From an uncultured Roseobacter sp. (GTDB lineage Bacteria > Pseudomonadota > Alphaproteobacteria > Rhodobacterales > Rhodobacteraceae): a stretch of 64,000 nucleotides of DNA. Below, one piece after another: positions 51,136 through 59,365 of this stretch (the first letter of the stretch is position 1; each line of letters starts with the position of its first letter). The position numbers and the translations under genes are program-made. Below the pieces are notes generated by a model that was not told where the DNA came from, did not search any database, and saw only the letters and a program-made list of their open reading frames with translations. Where the stretch lies: contig NZ_CANLYL010000017.1 in NCBI RefSeq assembly GCF_947495275.1, positions 27,538-91,537 of the forward strand. The letters are read 5' to 3'.

Positions 51136-52557
51136 ATGGCTGTCTCAAAGGGCGGGAATCCGGTTGAGACTATGACATTAGATTCGAACCTGAGTGATAA
51201 ACGCCCTGATTTTCGCCGTAAAATTCTGAACTCAGCCAAGCTTTCCAGCCTTAAATTCATGTCCGACATCGGCTTGCGGCTTGTGTCGACAGTTGTGCTC
51301 ACCCGCCTGCTGACCCCAGAGATTTACGGGGTTTTTGCCATCGTCCTGGTCTATCTCTATCTGCTGGAGATGTTTTCGGATCTGGGGATCCGGTCTTTGG
51401 TTCTGACCAAGGAGGGGGAGGTCGAGGATGATTTCCTGCGGACCTGCTGGACCGTCACCATCCTGCGGGGGCTGCTTATCGCGCTGATATCCGTGGCCAT
51501 TGCCGCGACCATTGGCCTGATGCAGGCGCAGGGGATCTTTGCCAGCGATAACCCCTATTCCGCAGAGGTTTTGCCCTGGGCCATCGTGGCGCTGGGTGCC
51601 ACGGCATCCCTTGTCGGGTTCCAGTCCCCCATGGCTTTCGTCAGTGAACGCAAAATGGATTTCGGGCGGGTGACATGGGTGGCGATCGTGACCAATGTCA
51701 TCGGTCTTGTCGCAACCGTGGCCCTGGCATTCTACCTGCGTTCGATCTGGGCGCTGGTGCTGGGGAATGTCGTGAAATCCTGCACCCAGGTTGCGCTCAG
51801 TTTCCTGGTGTTCCGGGGGCCGCCTATGCGTCTGCACATGAGCCGCGAACATCTCGGCATCGTGATCGGGCGCGGCAAATGGATCATCGGGCATTCGATC
51901 CTGACGGCTTTCTCGCAATCAGCCGACCGTCTGGTGCTGGGGTTTGTCATGACCTCCTCAACCTTCGGGTTCTACTTTATCGCCCGCCAACTGGTTGATC
52001 TTGTTTTGCGGTTCCTGATGTCCATCGACGCGCAGATGGGGTTGCAGGTGTTCACGCATCTGCATCAATCCGCCACGGCGGAGTTCCGGCGCAATTACTA
52101 CCGCTACAGGCTCTTTTTTGACGCGCTTGCAGGGCTCAGCACGGGCGGGCTGATCGTCGTGGCGCCTTTGCTGGTCAGGATCGTCTTTGACGACAGGTAC
52201 CAGGGTGTGGCCCCGATCGTTCAGACCCTGATCTGGGGGGTTCTTCTGGTGGGGCCATTGTTGTTGCGCTCGGCTTTCAGTGCTGAACGCCGCTTCAAGG
52301 AGATGACCCTTTTGAGTGTGGTATCGGTCCTGACGCTCTGGATCGGGTTGGGCGTTTCGATTTTCATCTTCGATTCCGTGAACATCGCCTTGTCTGTCAT
52401 TGCGCTGCACCGGCTTCCCGAGGCCATGGTCTGCACCTTATGGGGGGGAGATCGGGATTGGGTGGTGATCTGGCGTGAATTCATCGGTTTTGGTTTTTGC
52501 GTGGTTGGCATGCTGGCAGGCTGGGCGGTGATATTGCTTTGGAATGCCCTGATATGA
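51136..52557 (+). CDS. Wzx-like oligosaccharide flippase
   Basis: About 473 residues (461 if ATG 51172 is used; neither has a clear ribosome-binding site). It has 11-13 predicted membrane helices in the MATE/MOP flippase layout. Landmarks of the polysaccharide-biosynthesis family are KFMSDIGLRLVSTVVLTRLLTPEIYGVFA and EMFSDLGIRSLVL near the N-terminus, and SADRLVLG at mid-length. It should flip the undecaprenyl-linked repeat to the periplasm. Its TGA overlaps the GT4 start as ATGA. Confidence 0.9.
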   Translation: MAVSKGGNPVETMTLDSNLSDKRPDFRRKILNSAKLSSLKFMSDIGLRLVSTVVLTRLLTPEIYGVFAIVLVYLYLLEMFSDLGIRSLVLTKEGEVEDDFLRTCWTVTILRGLLIALISVAIAATIGLMQAQGIFASDNPYSAEVLPWAIVALGATASLVGFQSPMAFVSERKMDFGRVTWVAIVTNVIGLVATVALAFYLRSIWALVLGNVVKSCTQVALSFLVFRGPPMRLHMSREHLGIVIGRGKWIIGHSILTAFSQSADRLVLGFVMTSSTFGFYFIARQLVDLVLRFLMSIDAQMGLQVFTHLHQSATAEFRRNYYRYRLFFDALAGLSTGGLIVVAPLLVRIVFDDRYQGVAPIVQTLIWGVLLVGPLLLRSAFSAERRFKEMTLLSVVSVLTLWIGLGVSIFIFDSVNIALSVIALHRLPEAMVCTLWGGDRDWVVIWREFIGFGFCVVGMLAGWAVILLWNALI

Positions 52558-53759
52558 CGTCGCCCGGTCGCATCGGTCTTTTCACCCCCGGCTGGCCCGG
52601 GCAGAACACGCCGAACGGGATTGCGACATCAGTCTACCATCTGGCCATGGGCCTGCACGAGATAGGGCAGACGCCGGTCATCATCGCAGAACATATCGAT
52701 GGGGTCGTGCCAGCAGATATTCCGGTGATCCATATCCCGCAGCTTGACTGGCGGTGGCAGGACCGTCTGCGCGCAAAACTGGGGTCTCCGGACGCCGGTC
52801 ACTGGTACCGGTCACGCAATATTGCCGCAGCCGTCCGTGAGGCGATCGATACATATGCGCTGAATGCCCTGATCATCGAAGAAACCAACGGGTGGGCCGG
52901 CATGGTTCAGAGCCTTGTTCCCGTGCCCGTCATCATCACGCTGCATGGTCCATGGGTGCTGCACAAAGCCTTGCAATCGGTGACCGATACCAAGGGTGAT
53001 CAGCTGCGCGAGAGCCGTGAAAACCGCGCTTTTGGCCTTGCGGCAGGGCTTATTTCGCCGTCCCGTAACGTGCTGGATGCAATGGAAAAAGCAGCTCCCC
53101 TGCCCGATATTCCAAAGAGTGTTTTGCCCAATACCCTGCCAGCGCAGACAGATGAGCCCCCGTCAGCGGCGCTGGAGCCGCGGGATATTCTGTTCATTGG
53201 CCGTTTTGACAATCACAAGGGCGGTGACACGGTGCTTGCCGCCTTCATGCGCCTGATCGACACACACCCGCAGGCCCGCCTGACCTTTGCCGGGGTTGAT
53301 AAAGGGGTCCGCCGGAAAGACGGGTCGGTCATTCACATTGAGGCGGCCCTGGCGGCCCTGCCAACGGCGGTGCGCGCCCGTATCACCCACAAAGGGCCAG
53401 TGGACAGAGAAGAGGTCGCCGAACTGCGCGCCGGGCATGCGATTGCCCTCATTGCGTCGCGCTATGAAAACCTCAACTACACCTTGTTGGAAGCCATGGC
53501 CGCAGGTCAGGCGATTGTCTGTACAGCGGTTGGTGGCCCTGCCGAGGTGCTGGAAGACGGGCAGACGGCCCTTCTGGTGCCGCCTGACGACCCCGACGCG
53601 ATGGCGGCCGCCCTTGGGCGGTTGATGGATGACGCGACCCTGGCCCGGCATCTGGGGGCCACGGCCCTGGCCCGGCTAGAGAGCGATTTCAACCCCGCGA
53701 TCATTGCCGCGCGGACGAAAGCTTTCGTTGAAACCGTGCTGGCCCGCGGCGCGCCCTGA
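52554..53759 (+). CDS. Glycosyltransferase family 4
   Basis: A 401-residue GT-B enzyme. The N-terminus has FTPGWPGQNTPNGIATSVYHLA; the C-terminal donor domain shows DILFIGRFDNHKGGD, IALIASRYENLNYTLLEAMAAGQAIVCTAVGGPAEVLEDG (E-x7-E motif region). ATG 52554 overlaps the flippase stop (ATGA), so the longer frame from 52497 is not used. A 96-bp gap to the oxygenase follows. Confidence 0.92.
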   Translation: MTSPGRIGLFTPGWPGQNTPNGIATSVYHLAMGLHEIGQTPVIIAEHIDGVVPADIPVIHIPQLDWRWQDRLRAKLGSPDAGHWYRSRNIAAAVREAIDTYALNALIIEETNGWAGMVQSLVPVPVIITLHGPWVLHKALQSVTDTKGDQLRESRENRAFGLAAGLISPSRNVLDAMEKAAPLPDIPKSVLPNTLPAQTDEPPSAALEPRDILFIGRFDNHKGGDTVLAAFMRLIDTHPQARLTFAGVDKGVRRKDGSVIHIEAALAALPTAVRARITHKGPVDREEVAELRAGHAIALIASRYENLNYTLLEAMAAGQAIVCTAVGGPAEVLEDGQTALLVPPDDPDAMAAALGRLMDDATLARHLGATALARLESDFNPAIIAARTKAFVETVLARGAP

Positions 53760-53855
53760 CAAACCCGCCCGGGTCCGGGTGCGCCATTTTGAGGCCTTGG
53801 AAATGCCCGATACGCAGGCTAGAAGACACTGTATTTAAAATAGTGAGAGCCCGTT

Positions 53856-54695
53856 ATGACAGACCCAATTTTGCCAATTGATCCCGGGACCCTGACGCTT
53901 GATACGGCCGCTGCAAAAACGGTGGGGAAAGGCTACGCTGAAAAATACCAAAGCGGTCAGCCCTATCATCACATCTGCATCGACAACTTCCTGCCGATGG
54001 AAGTGATCGAGGGAGTCAGGTCTGACCTGGCCGGTCTGCCTGCTTCCGAGCGCAGCTTTGACGCGGATCAGGAACGGTTCAAGTCGCAATACAGCCCTGA
54101 CCGTCTGCCGGATTACAGCCGCCATCTCTTTCAGGCTTTCAATTCACGCGCCTTCATTTTCTTTCTCGAAGAGATGACCGGGATCAAGGGGCTGATCCCT
54201 GACCCCTATTTCATCGGCGCGGGCATTCACAAGACGCTGACAGGGGGCCATCTGGACATCCACGCGGATTTCAACGTGCACCCGCATATGCGCGTGGAGC
54301 GCCGGCTCAACGTGCTGATCTACCTCAATCCGGAATGGAAAGCGGAATACGGCGGCTCCTTTGAAATCTGGGACAAGGAGATGACCCAGAAAATGGCCAG
54401 CTTTGCGCCGACCCAGAACCGCATGTGCTGTTTCTCCACCGGCTCCGATACGTTCCATGGCAACCCGGAACCGGTGAACCATCCCGATGGGGAACCGCGC
54501 CAGTCGATCGCGCTTTATTACTACACCGCCACATGGGATGCCTCGCGGCGGGAACATTCAACGCTGTTCAAGCCCCGTCCGGGCAGCAGCGATACCTCCG
54601 AGGCCCGTGCGCGCCGACACGCAATGCTGCAGGAGACCCTGCCGCCCTTCCTGTTCCGACGCGTGATCAGGAGGCTGGAAAAAGTTGGCTTCTGA
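53856..54695 (+). CDS. 2-oxoglutarate/Fe(II)-dependent oxygenase-like protein
   Basis: A 279-residue double-stranded beta-helix protein. The Fe(II) triad is visible: His-x-Asp in GGHLDIHADFN, then a distal His in DTFHGNPEPV, with the 2-oxoglutarate Arg in PRQSIALYYYT. It resembles the 2OG-Fe(II) oxygenase superfamily found beside glycan genes. It may hydroxylate a sugar or lipid carrier component, or a protein; the substrate is unknown. It is followed 12 bp later by the deacetylase gene. Confidence 0.85.
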   Translation: MTDPILPIDPGTLTLDTAAAKTVGKGYAEKYQSGQPYHHICIDNFLPMEVIEGVRSDLAGLPASERSFDADQERFKSQYSPDRLPDYSRHLFQAFNSRAFIFFLEEMTGIKGLIPDPYFIGAGIHKTLTGGHLDIHADFNVHPHMRVERRLNVLIYLNPEWKAEYGGSFEIWDKEMTQKMASFAPTQNRMCCFSTGSDTFHGNPEPVNHPDGEPRQSIALYYYTATWDASRREHSTLFKPRPGSSDTSEARARRHAMLQETLPPFLFRRVIRRLEKVGF

Positions 54696-54707
54696 CGCAG
54701 CAGGCGG

Positions 54708-55439
54708 ATGCCCCCTTCTTCGGGAAGAGAACCGCCTTCCTCAGGCACAGTGACCGCGGCCGCGCGCCCGGTCATTATCCTGCACGGGATAGGGGCGCCA
54801 CAGCGCCCTCTGGAGCCGGGCGAGGAGGTGTTCTGGCTGTCGCAGGCGCAGTTTCTCGCGGTGTTGGACGATATTGAGAAAATGGGTCCCGCCGCGCCGC
54901 TCATCACCTTTGATGACGGGAATGCCTCTGATCTGGCGATTGCCCTGCCGGAACTGGAACGGCGCAATCTGAAAGCTACCTTCTTCTTGCTCTCTGGCCG
55001 GTTGGGCCAGCCGGGGTCCCTGACAGAAGCCGATGTGACTACCCTTGCACAGGCCGGTCATCCGATTGGACTTCATGGCTGTGACCATGTGGATTGGCGG
55101 GGTCTTGATGCACAGGCCCGCAAGCGCGAGTTCATTACGGCCCGGGAAAAACTGTCTGATCTTGCTGGTCAGAAGATCGAGACGGCCGCCGCCCCTTTCG
55201 GTCTCTATAACAGGCAAACCCTGCAGGATTTACGCGCCTTGGGGTTTCAGGCGCTCTACACAAGTGATCGCGGTTTGGCGGGGGAGCATTTCATCCGACC
55301 GCGCAATTGTCTGGAAGGCGGGATGACCGAGGCGCGTTTTGGCGAGGCGCTGCGGGGCCATGTCCGGCCCACGCGCCGGGCGCGGCGTTTCCTTGGTGTT
55401 GCCCGTAAACGTTTGCTGCCGATCAGGACACGGTCATGA
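54708..55439 (+). CDS. Polysaccharide deacetylase (NodB-type)
   Basis: A 243-residue CE4-like protein without an obvious signal peptide. The NodB motifs are PLITFDDGNAS (TFDDG), GLHGCDHVDWRGL (H-x3-H metal site), AAPFGLYN, and a LYTSD-like later motif. It removes N- or O-acetyl groups from a sugar intermediate. Its TGA overlaps the GT2 start by 4 bp. The function could balance the acyltransferase at 5604. Confidence 0.88.
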   Translation: MPPSSGREPPSSGTVTAAARPVIILHGIGAPQRPLEPGEEVFWLSQAQFLAVLDDIEKMGPAAPLITFDDGNASDLAIALPELERRNLKATFFLLSGRLGQPGSLTEADVTTLAQAGHPIGLHGCDHVDWRGLDAQARKREFITAREKLSDLAGQKIETAAAPFGLYNRQTLQDLRALGFQALYTSDRGLAGEHFIRPRNCLEGGMTEARFGEALRGHVRPTRRARRFLGVARKRLLPIRTRS

Positions 55440-56269
55440 TCTCGGTCATCATCCCGGCCAATAACGAACAGGGCTACATCGGGACCTGCCTGGACCTCAT
55501 TCTGCGCTCCAGAGCGCCAGAGGCGGGCCCGGTTCAGGTGGTTGTGGTGGCAAACGGATGCAGTGATGCCACTGTTGCCGAAGCGACGGCCCTGACCCCG
55601 GCCTATGCGGAGAAAGGCTGGCAGCTTGATGTGCTGGACCTTGAGCAAGGCGGCAAGATCAATGCGCTGAACGCAGGTGACAGGGCGGCCCGCTATGACA
55701 AACGGGTCTATATTGATGCCGACATTCACGTCACCGAAGACCTGATTGCCCAACTGGCCCAGGCGCTGGACCGATCCGGAGCGGCCTATGCGGGCGGGCG
55801 TCCGCAGATCCGGCCTGCGAGATCCTTCATCTCGGAGCGATATGCGCGGTTCTGGGAAAAGCTGCCCTTCATGGCAAGCGGTGTGCCGGGCTGCGGGGTC
55901 TATGCGCTTAATGCAGCAGCACGTGCCCGGTGGGGGGATTTCCCCGACATCACGGCCGATGATACCTTTGTGCGGTTCCATTTTGCCGCGGATGAGATGT
56001 ATGGGGTGCCTGCCACATATTCCTGGCCGATTACCGAAGGGTTTGCCAATCTTGTCAGAGTGCGGCGCCGTCAGGATCAGGGGCTGGAGCAGATGCGCCA
56101 GCAACTTCCGGAACTTGCCAGCCGAATGGAGCGCACCGCACCGGACGGGCGGGAAAAACTGCGGCTCTTTTGTCGGGACCCGCTGGGATTTGTGATCTAT
56201 TCCGCCGTTGCCGTGACAGTGCGCCTGCCGATCTTTCGCAATCGCAGCACATGGGACCGCGGGCGTTAG
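55436..56269 (+). CDS. Glycosyltransferase family 2
   Basis: A 277-residue GT2 beginning MISVIIPANNEQGYIGTCL, with VVVANGCSDATVA, GGKINALNAGD and YIDADIHVTEDL (DxD). C-terminally RPARSFISERYARFW and FPDITADDTFVRF (ED/DD motif) match processive-like family-2 enzymes. It is coupled to the deacetylase by ATGA. Its TAG overlaps the stop of the convergent GT4 gene within the 4-base TTAG (56266-56269). Confidence 0.9.
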   Translation: MISVIIPANNEQGYIGTCLDLILRSRAPEAGPVQVVVVANGCSDATVAEATALTPAYAEKGWQLDVLDLEQGGKINALNAGDRAARYDKRVYIDADIHVTEDLIAQLAQALDRSGAAYAGGRPQIRPARSFISERYARFWEKLPFMASGVPGCGVYALNAAARARWGDFPDITADDTFVRFHFAADEMYGVPATYSWPITEGFANLVRVRRRQDQGLEQMRQQLPELASRMERTAPDGREKLRLFCRDPLGFVIYSAVAVTVRLPIFRNRSTWDRGR

Positions 56270-57525
56270 TCTTTGGCCTGTTCGGGAACCGGGCGCAGGC
56301 TGTCCCCTGCCGTGCCTTCAAACAGCGCCTTGAGCCAGATGGCTTCCTGATCGATGTCAAATTCGGCGCAGACCTTGGCGCGCCCGGCCTCTCCCATCTG
56401 CTGCCGCGCCCCGGGGTCGGCGGCCAGATCAATCATCGCCTCTGCCAGCGCCGCAGCATTGCCCGGGGCCACCATCCGGCCCGAGATACCATCCTCCACC
56501 AGTTCAGCAACCCCGCCGACACGGGTGGCAATCACCGGACGGCGCGAAACCATGGCTTCCATCAGCGCCACGGGCACGCCTTCTGCAAAGGACGGCAGCA
56601 CCAGAACATCCGCCTGCCCAAGGGCTTCGGCAACCTCGCTTTGGGATTTATAGCCCAACACGTCGATGCCCCCGATGCGCCGGGCATTTGCCTCGACCCA
56701 TTCCCGGTCCTGACCATCGCCAATGACCGTCAGGGTGATATCAGGCTGCGCGGCCCGGGCCGCTTCAAAAGCCTCAAAAAGCACCCTTAAGCCCTTAACA
56801 GGGTCTAATCTGCCAACAAACAGCAGCCGCATGCCGGAACTTGCCGGGGCAGCGCTGTCGGCATAACGCGCCGGCGTCACCCCGCAATGCACGATCCGCA
56901 GTTTGTGCCAGTCACCCGGGTCGGAAAACAGCATCACCTGGCTGCGGGCGAAATGGCTGATGCATACAACAAGGGCTGCACGGGCAACCTTCTCGTGCAT
57001 ATGCCAGCTTTCGGGGGCAAAAAGCTCGGTGGGGCCATGCAGGGTGAAGCTATAGGGGATATCGGCCAGTCCTGAGGCCAGCATCGAAACCGTCGCACTG
57101 GAATCTGCAAAATGGTTGTGCAGATGCGATATCCCGTTCTGTTGCAGGTAGCGCGCCAGCATTCCTGCTTCCAGAAAGTAAAAGAGCTGCCAGATCATGC
57201 CTTTCGCACCCGGTCGGTTGGTGCGCAGCGCCAGTCTGAGAGTTTTCAGCCAGCGCCCCGGCGCGTGCAGGAACAATGCTGCATGGGCGCCCAGAAGGTG
57301 CAGCGGATTCTTTGCAGCAGCCAGCACATAGAAGGTTTCGTCGCGTGCGGCCTCCTCTTCGGGACCGATCAGTTCGATGGCATCGGGTTTGCGAATGGAC
57401 GTAATGGCAATCTCTGATCCCAGCGCACGCAGGGCGGCAATCTCGCGCTGAATGAACGTATGCGAGGCCAGCGGGTAGACACCGGTCAGATAGGCGAGGC
57501 GGAAGGGGGAAGGATCCTGGGTCAT
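56266..57525 (-). CDS. Glycosyltransferase family 4
   Basis: A 419-residue GT-B enzyme of the colanic-acid/WcaL-like type. The N-terminus has RLAYLTGVYPLASHTFIQREI; HLHNHFADSSA and FTLHGPTELF lie in the acceptor domain; the donor domain has LLFVGRLDPVKGL, VLPSFAEGVPVALMEAMVSRRPVIATRVGGV. It is encoded tail-to-tail with the GT2 gene and lies 65 bp before the unrecognised membrane protein on the same strand. Confidence 0.92.
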   Translation of the reverse strand: MTQDPSPFRLAYLTGVYPLASHTFIQREIAALRALGSEIAITSIRKPDAIELIGPEEEAARDETFYVLAAAKNPLHLLGAHAALFLHAPGRWLKTLRLALRTNRPGAKGMIWQLFYFLEAGMLARYLQQNGISHLHNHFADSSATVSMLASGLADIPYSFTLHGPTELFAPESWHMHEKVARAALVVCISHFARSQVMLFSDPGDWHKLRIVHCGVTPARYADSAAPASSGMRLLFVGRLDPVKGLRVLFEAFEAARAAQPDITLTVIGDGQDREWVEANARRIGGIDVLGYKSQSEVAEALGQADVLVLPSFAEGVPVALMEAMVSRRPVIATRVGGVAELVEDGISGRMVAPGNAAALAEAMIDLAADPGARQQMGEAGRAKVCAEFDIDQEAIWLKALFEGTAGDSLRPVPEQAKD

Positions 57526-57590
57526 ATCAGGGGTTTGGTGTCACGCTTGCCACACTCTGGTCAATCGCTAAAACCGGGTCAAAGAGAGCC

Positions 57591-58898
57591 TCAGTTCCCC
57601 CGATAAAGCGCCAGGTGATCAATCCGTGCTTCGATCATGGCCAGCATTGCCTTGTACTGCGGGCTGTCGACGTCTCCGAACCGTGCCTTGAATTCTGCCT
57701 CGGGCATGATCTGGGGAATGCCGTCAAAGGGCACGATGACATCTTGCTCAGCACTCATCCGCTCCAGCAGGGAGGGCCAGGCATCAATCGGGGCTGCCAT
57801 CAGCACATTGGACATCCGGATGCCGGAGAGGTTGGCCGCCAGATCGGTAAAGTCGAACCCCCCTGCCCCTGAAATGATGTCATGCAATTCCTTGAACTCC
57901 CCGATGGAGACCGCAACGCCGGTGTTGCTGGCGGCTTGCAGGGCGGCTGAGGTGATGAAATGGCGGCGGCTGTCGATCCGGCCGTTGAAGGTGACATCAT
58001 TGCAGTGCGTCGACCATTTTCCGGGCGCTGTCGCGGTATCGAAGGCAAGCCGCCCCACGATCATCGCGAAATCCTTTGCGCCACAGGCTTTCGCCAGCCC
58101 GAACACGGCGGCCGTATAGGCGTTTGGCAATGTCTCCGGGGTGCTGTTTTCAAGGGCCGCCTGCAGGGCGAACCGCAGATAGGGCAGCAGGCTGCCAGTC
58201 TCGCTCAAGGTGCCTTGTTCAATCGCCTCGCGAATACGCTGGTGATAGGCTTCGATGACGTCGGGTACGGGCATTTCCCGGCCCCGCAGGGTTCCGAACG
58301 CACCCCGCATCACCCCGTTCTTGCCCACATCGTCCAGATCGATACGGAACGCCAGAACATCGCCTGTGATTTTCATTGCCGTGGCGGCCTCCAAGACCTT
58401 ATCCCCGAACCGATGGCCAATGCCGATGTTCGCGCCGGTCCGGGCCACAGCGATGGCCAGGGCGGGGGGCAGATCGGTTGCGCCAACGGTAATGCGGGAC
58501 AAGGAAAACTGCTGCTCGAATTCTGGCACACGCCCCGAAATATTGAGCCACTTCTGCCCGCGCCACCAGGGTACCGGCATGGAAATCTCGCCTAGTACCT
58601 CGGAGGCGTCGATTGTTACACGCCCCCGAAAACCGTCGATGAAACGCGACCCAAGCCGAATGGCACTGTTCAACTGCGCGGCATCGGCACGTAAAACGGT
58701 ATTGCTTTCCTGCCCTTCCCCTGCAGCGGCGCGAATGTCGCGCACAAGTTGCCGGGTGGCGACAACATCCTGTGGTGAGGGCGGCGCAGAGGCCTCAAGG
58801 ATCGGCGTGTCCTGTAAAAAGAGAGGCCCCACCGCAAGGGCCAGCGCCAGCATGCCAACAACCAGCAGCATCAGGATTGTGCGCAGCAACCACCACAT
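57591..58898 (-). CDS. Inner-membrane anchored protein of unknown function
   Basis: 435 residues. One N-terminal membrane helix (MWWLLRTILMLLVVGMLALAL) is followed by a large periplasmic domain. Residues ~60-220 look like a beta-rich lipid-binding or AsmA/YdgA-like fold (VTIDASEVLGEISMPVPWW); the rest is mostly alpha-helical with a conserved-looking HFITSAALQAASNTG. Two Cys (AKACGAKD and STHCNDV) may form a disulfide. I do not recognise a family; proteins of this kind sit in some roseobacter EPS loci. ATG 58898 is chosen because it begins the membrane helix; an upstream frame to 58970 is open. Confidence 0.65.
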   Translation of the reverse strand: MWWLLRTILMLLVVGMLALALAVGPLFLQDTPILEASAPPSPQDVVATRQLVRDIRAAAGEGQESNTVLRADAAQLNSAIRLGSRFIDGFRGRVTIDASEVLGEISMPVPWWRGQKWLNISGRVPEFEQQFSLSRITVGATDLPPALAIAVARTGANIGIGHRFGDKVLEAATAMKITGDVLAFRIDLDDVGKNGVMRGAFGTLRGREMPVPDVIEAYHQRIREAIEQGTLSETGSLLPYLRFALQAALENSTPETLPNAYTAAVFGLAKACGAKDFAMIVGRLAFDTATAPGKWSTHCNDVTFNGRIDSRRHFITSAALQAASNTGVAVSIGEFKELHDIISGAGGFDFTDLAANLSGIRMSNVLMAAPIDAWPSLLERMSAEQDVIVPFDGIPQIMPEAEFKARFGDVDSPQYKAMLAMIEARIDHLALYRGN

Positions 58899-59361
58899 CA
58901 GGATCGGCTCGGAGCGGGCGCTGACCGGGCTCGGGCATATGGATCGGTGTCTTCGCGCGCGCGCCAGCACGGCGCATGCAGGTATTCTCTGGGGCTCTGT
59001 GTCACTGACAGGTTTCCAAACATATTGACCACAACATCCGGCAGGCTTTCACATATCGCACACCGGGCTCGGGCATTGTTTTATTGCCCGCAGTCATATC
59101 GATGGCAAGGCTCGGAGAACAGCCTATGCCGGATGTTAATCTTTGCCCTGGAAAACCGTTGAAAAACGCAGAGGGCCTGGGCCAAAAGCCGAAATTGCAC
59201 AATTTCCTGATCTGGATTACTCAACGAGAGCCCTTGGGGAAACCTGACCGGAGAGCGGCCCCGAAAAGAAGAACTGGAGCGGTAGGGATGATCAAACTGA
59301 CAGGGCTCACGCTCTCTTTTCTGTGCCGGCAGGCGGGCTGCGCTCAAACGGGCGCTTTTTC
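58899..59361. promoter_or_regulatory. 463-bp divergent region with short in-frame ORF
   Basis: It lies between the unknown membrane protein (minus) and the GT-C gene (plus). A TTGACC at 59025-59030 could be a -35, but no -10 fits at 16-18 bp. The 59126-59365 frame is listed separately. The remainder shows nothing definite. Confidence 0.35.
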
Positions 59362-59365
59362 ATGA
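59126..59365 (+). CDS. Candidate small ORF coupled to the GT-C gene
   Basis: ATG 59126 follows GGAGAA (59114-59119) by 6 bases and encodes 79 residues; its TGA overlaps the GT-C start (ATG 59362) as ATGA. An internal ATG at 59288 would give just 25 residues (MIKLTGLTLSFLCRQAG...). The protein has no recognisable domain; only the overlap and ribosome-binding site speak for translation. Confidence 0.3.
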   Translation: MPDVNLCPGKPLKNAEGLGQKPKLHNFLIWITQREPLGKPDRRAAPKRRTGAVGMIKLTGLTLSFLCRQAGCAQTGAFS

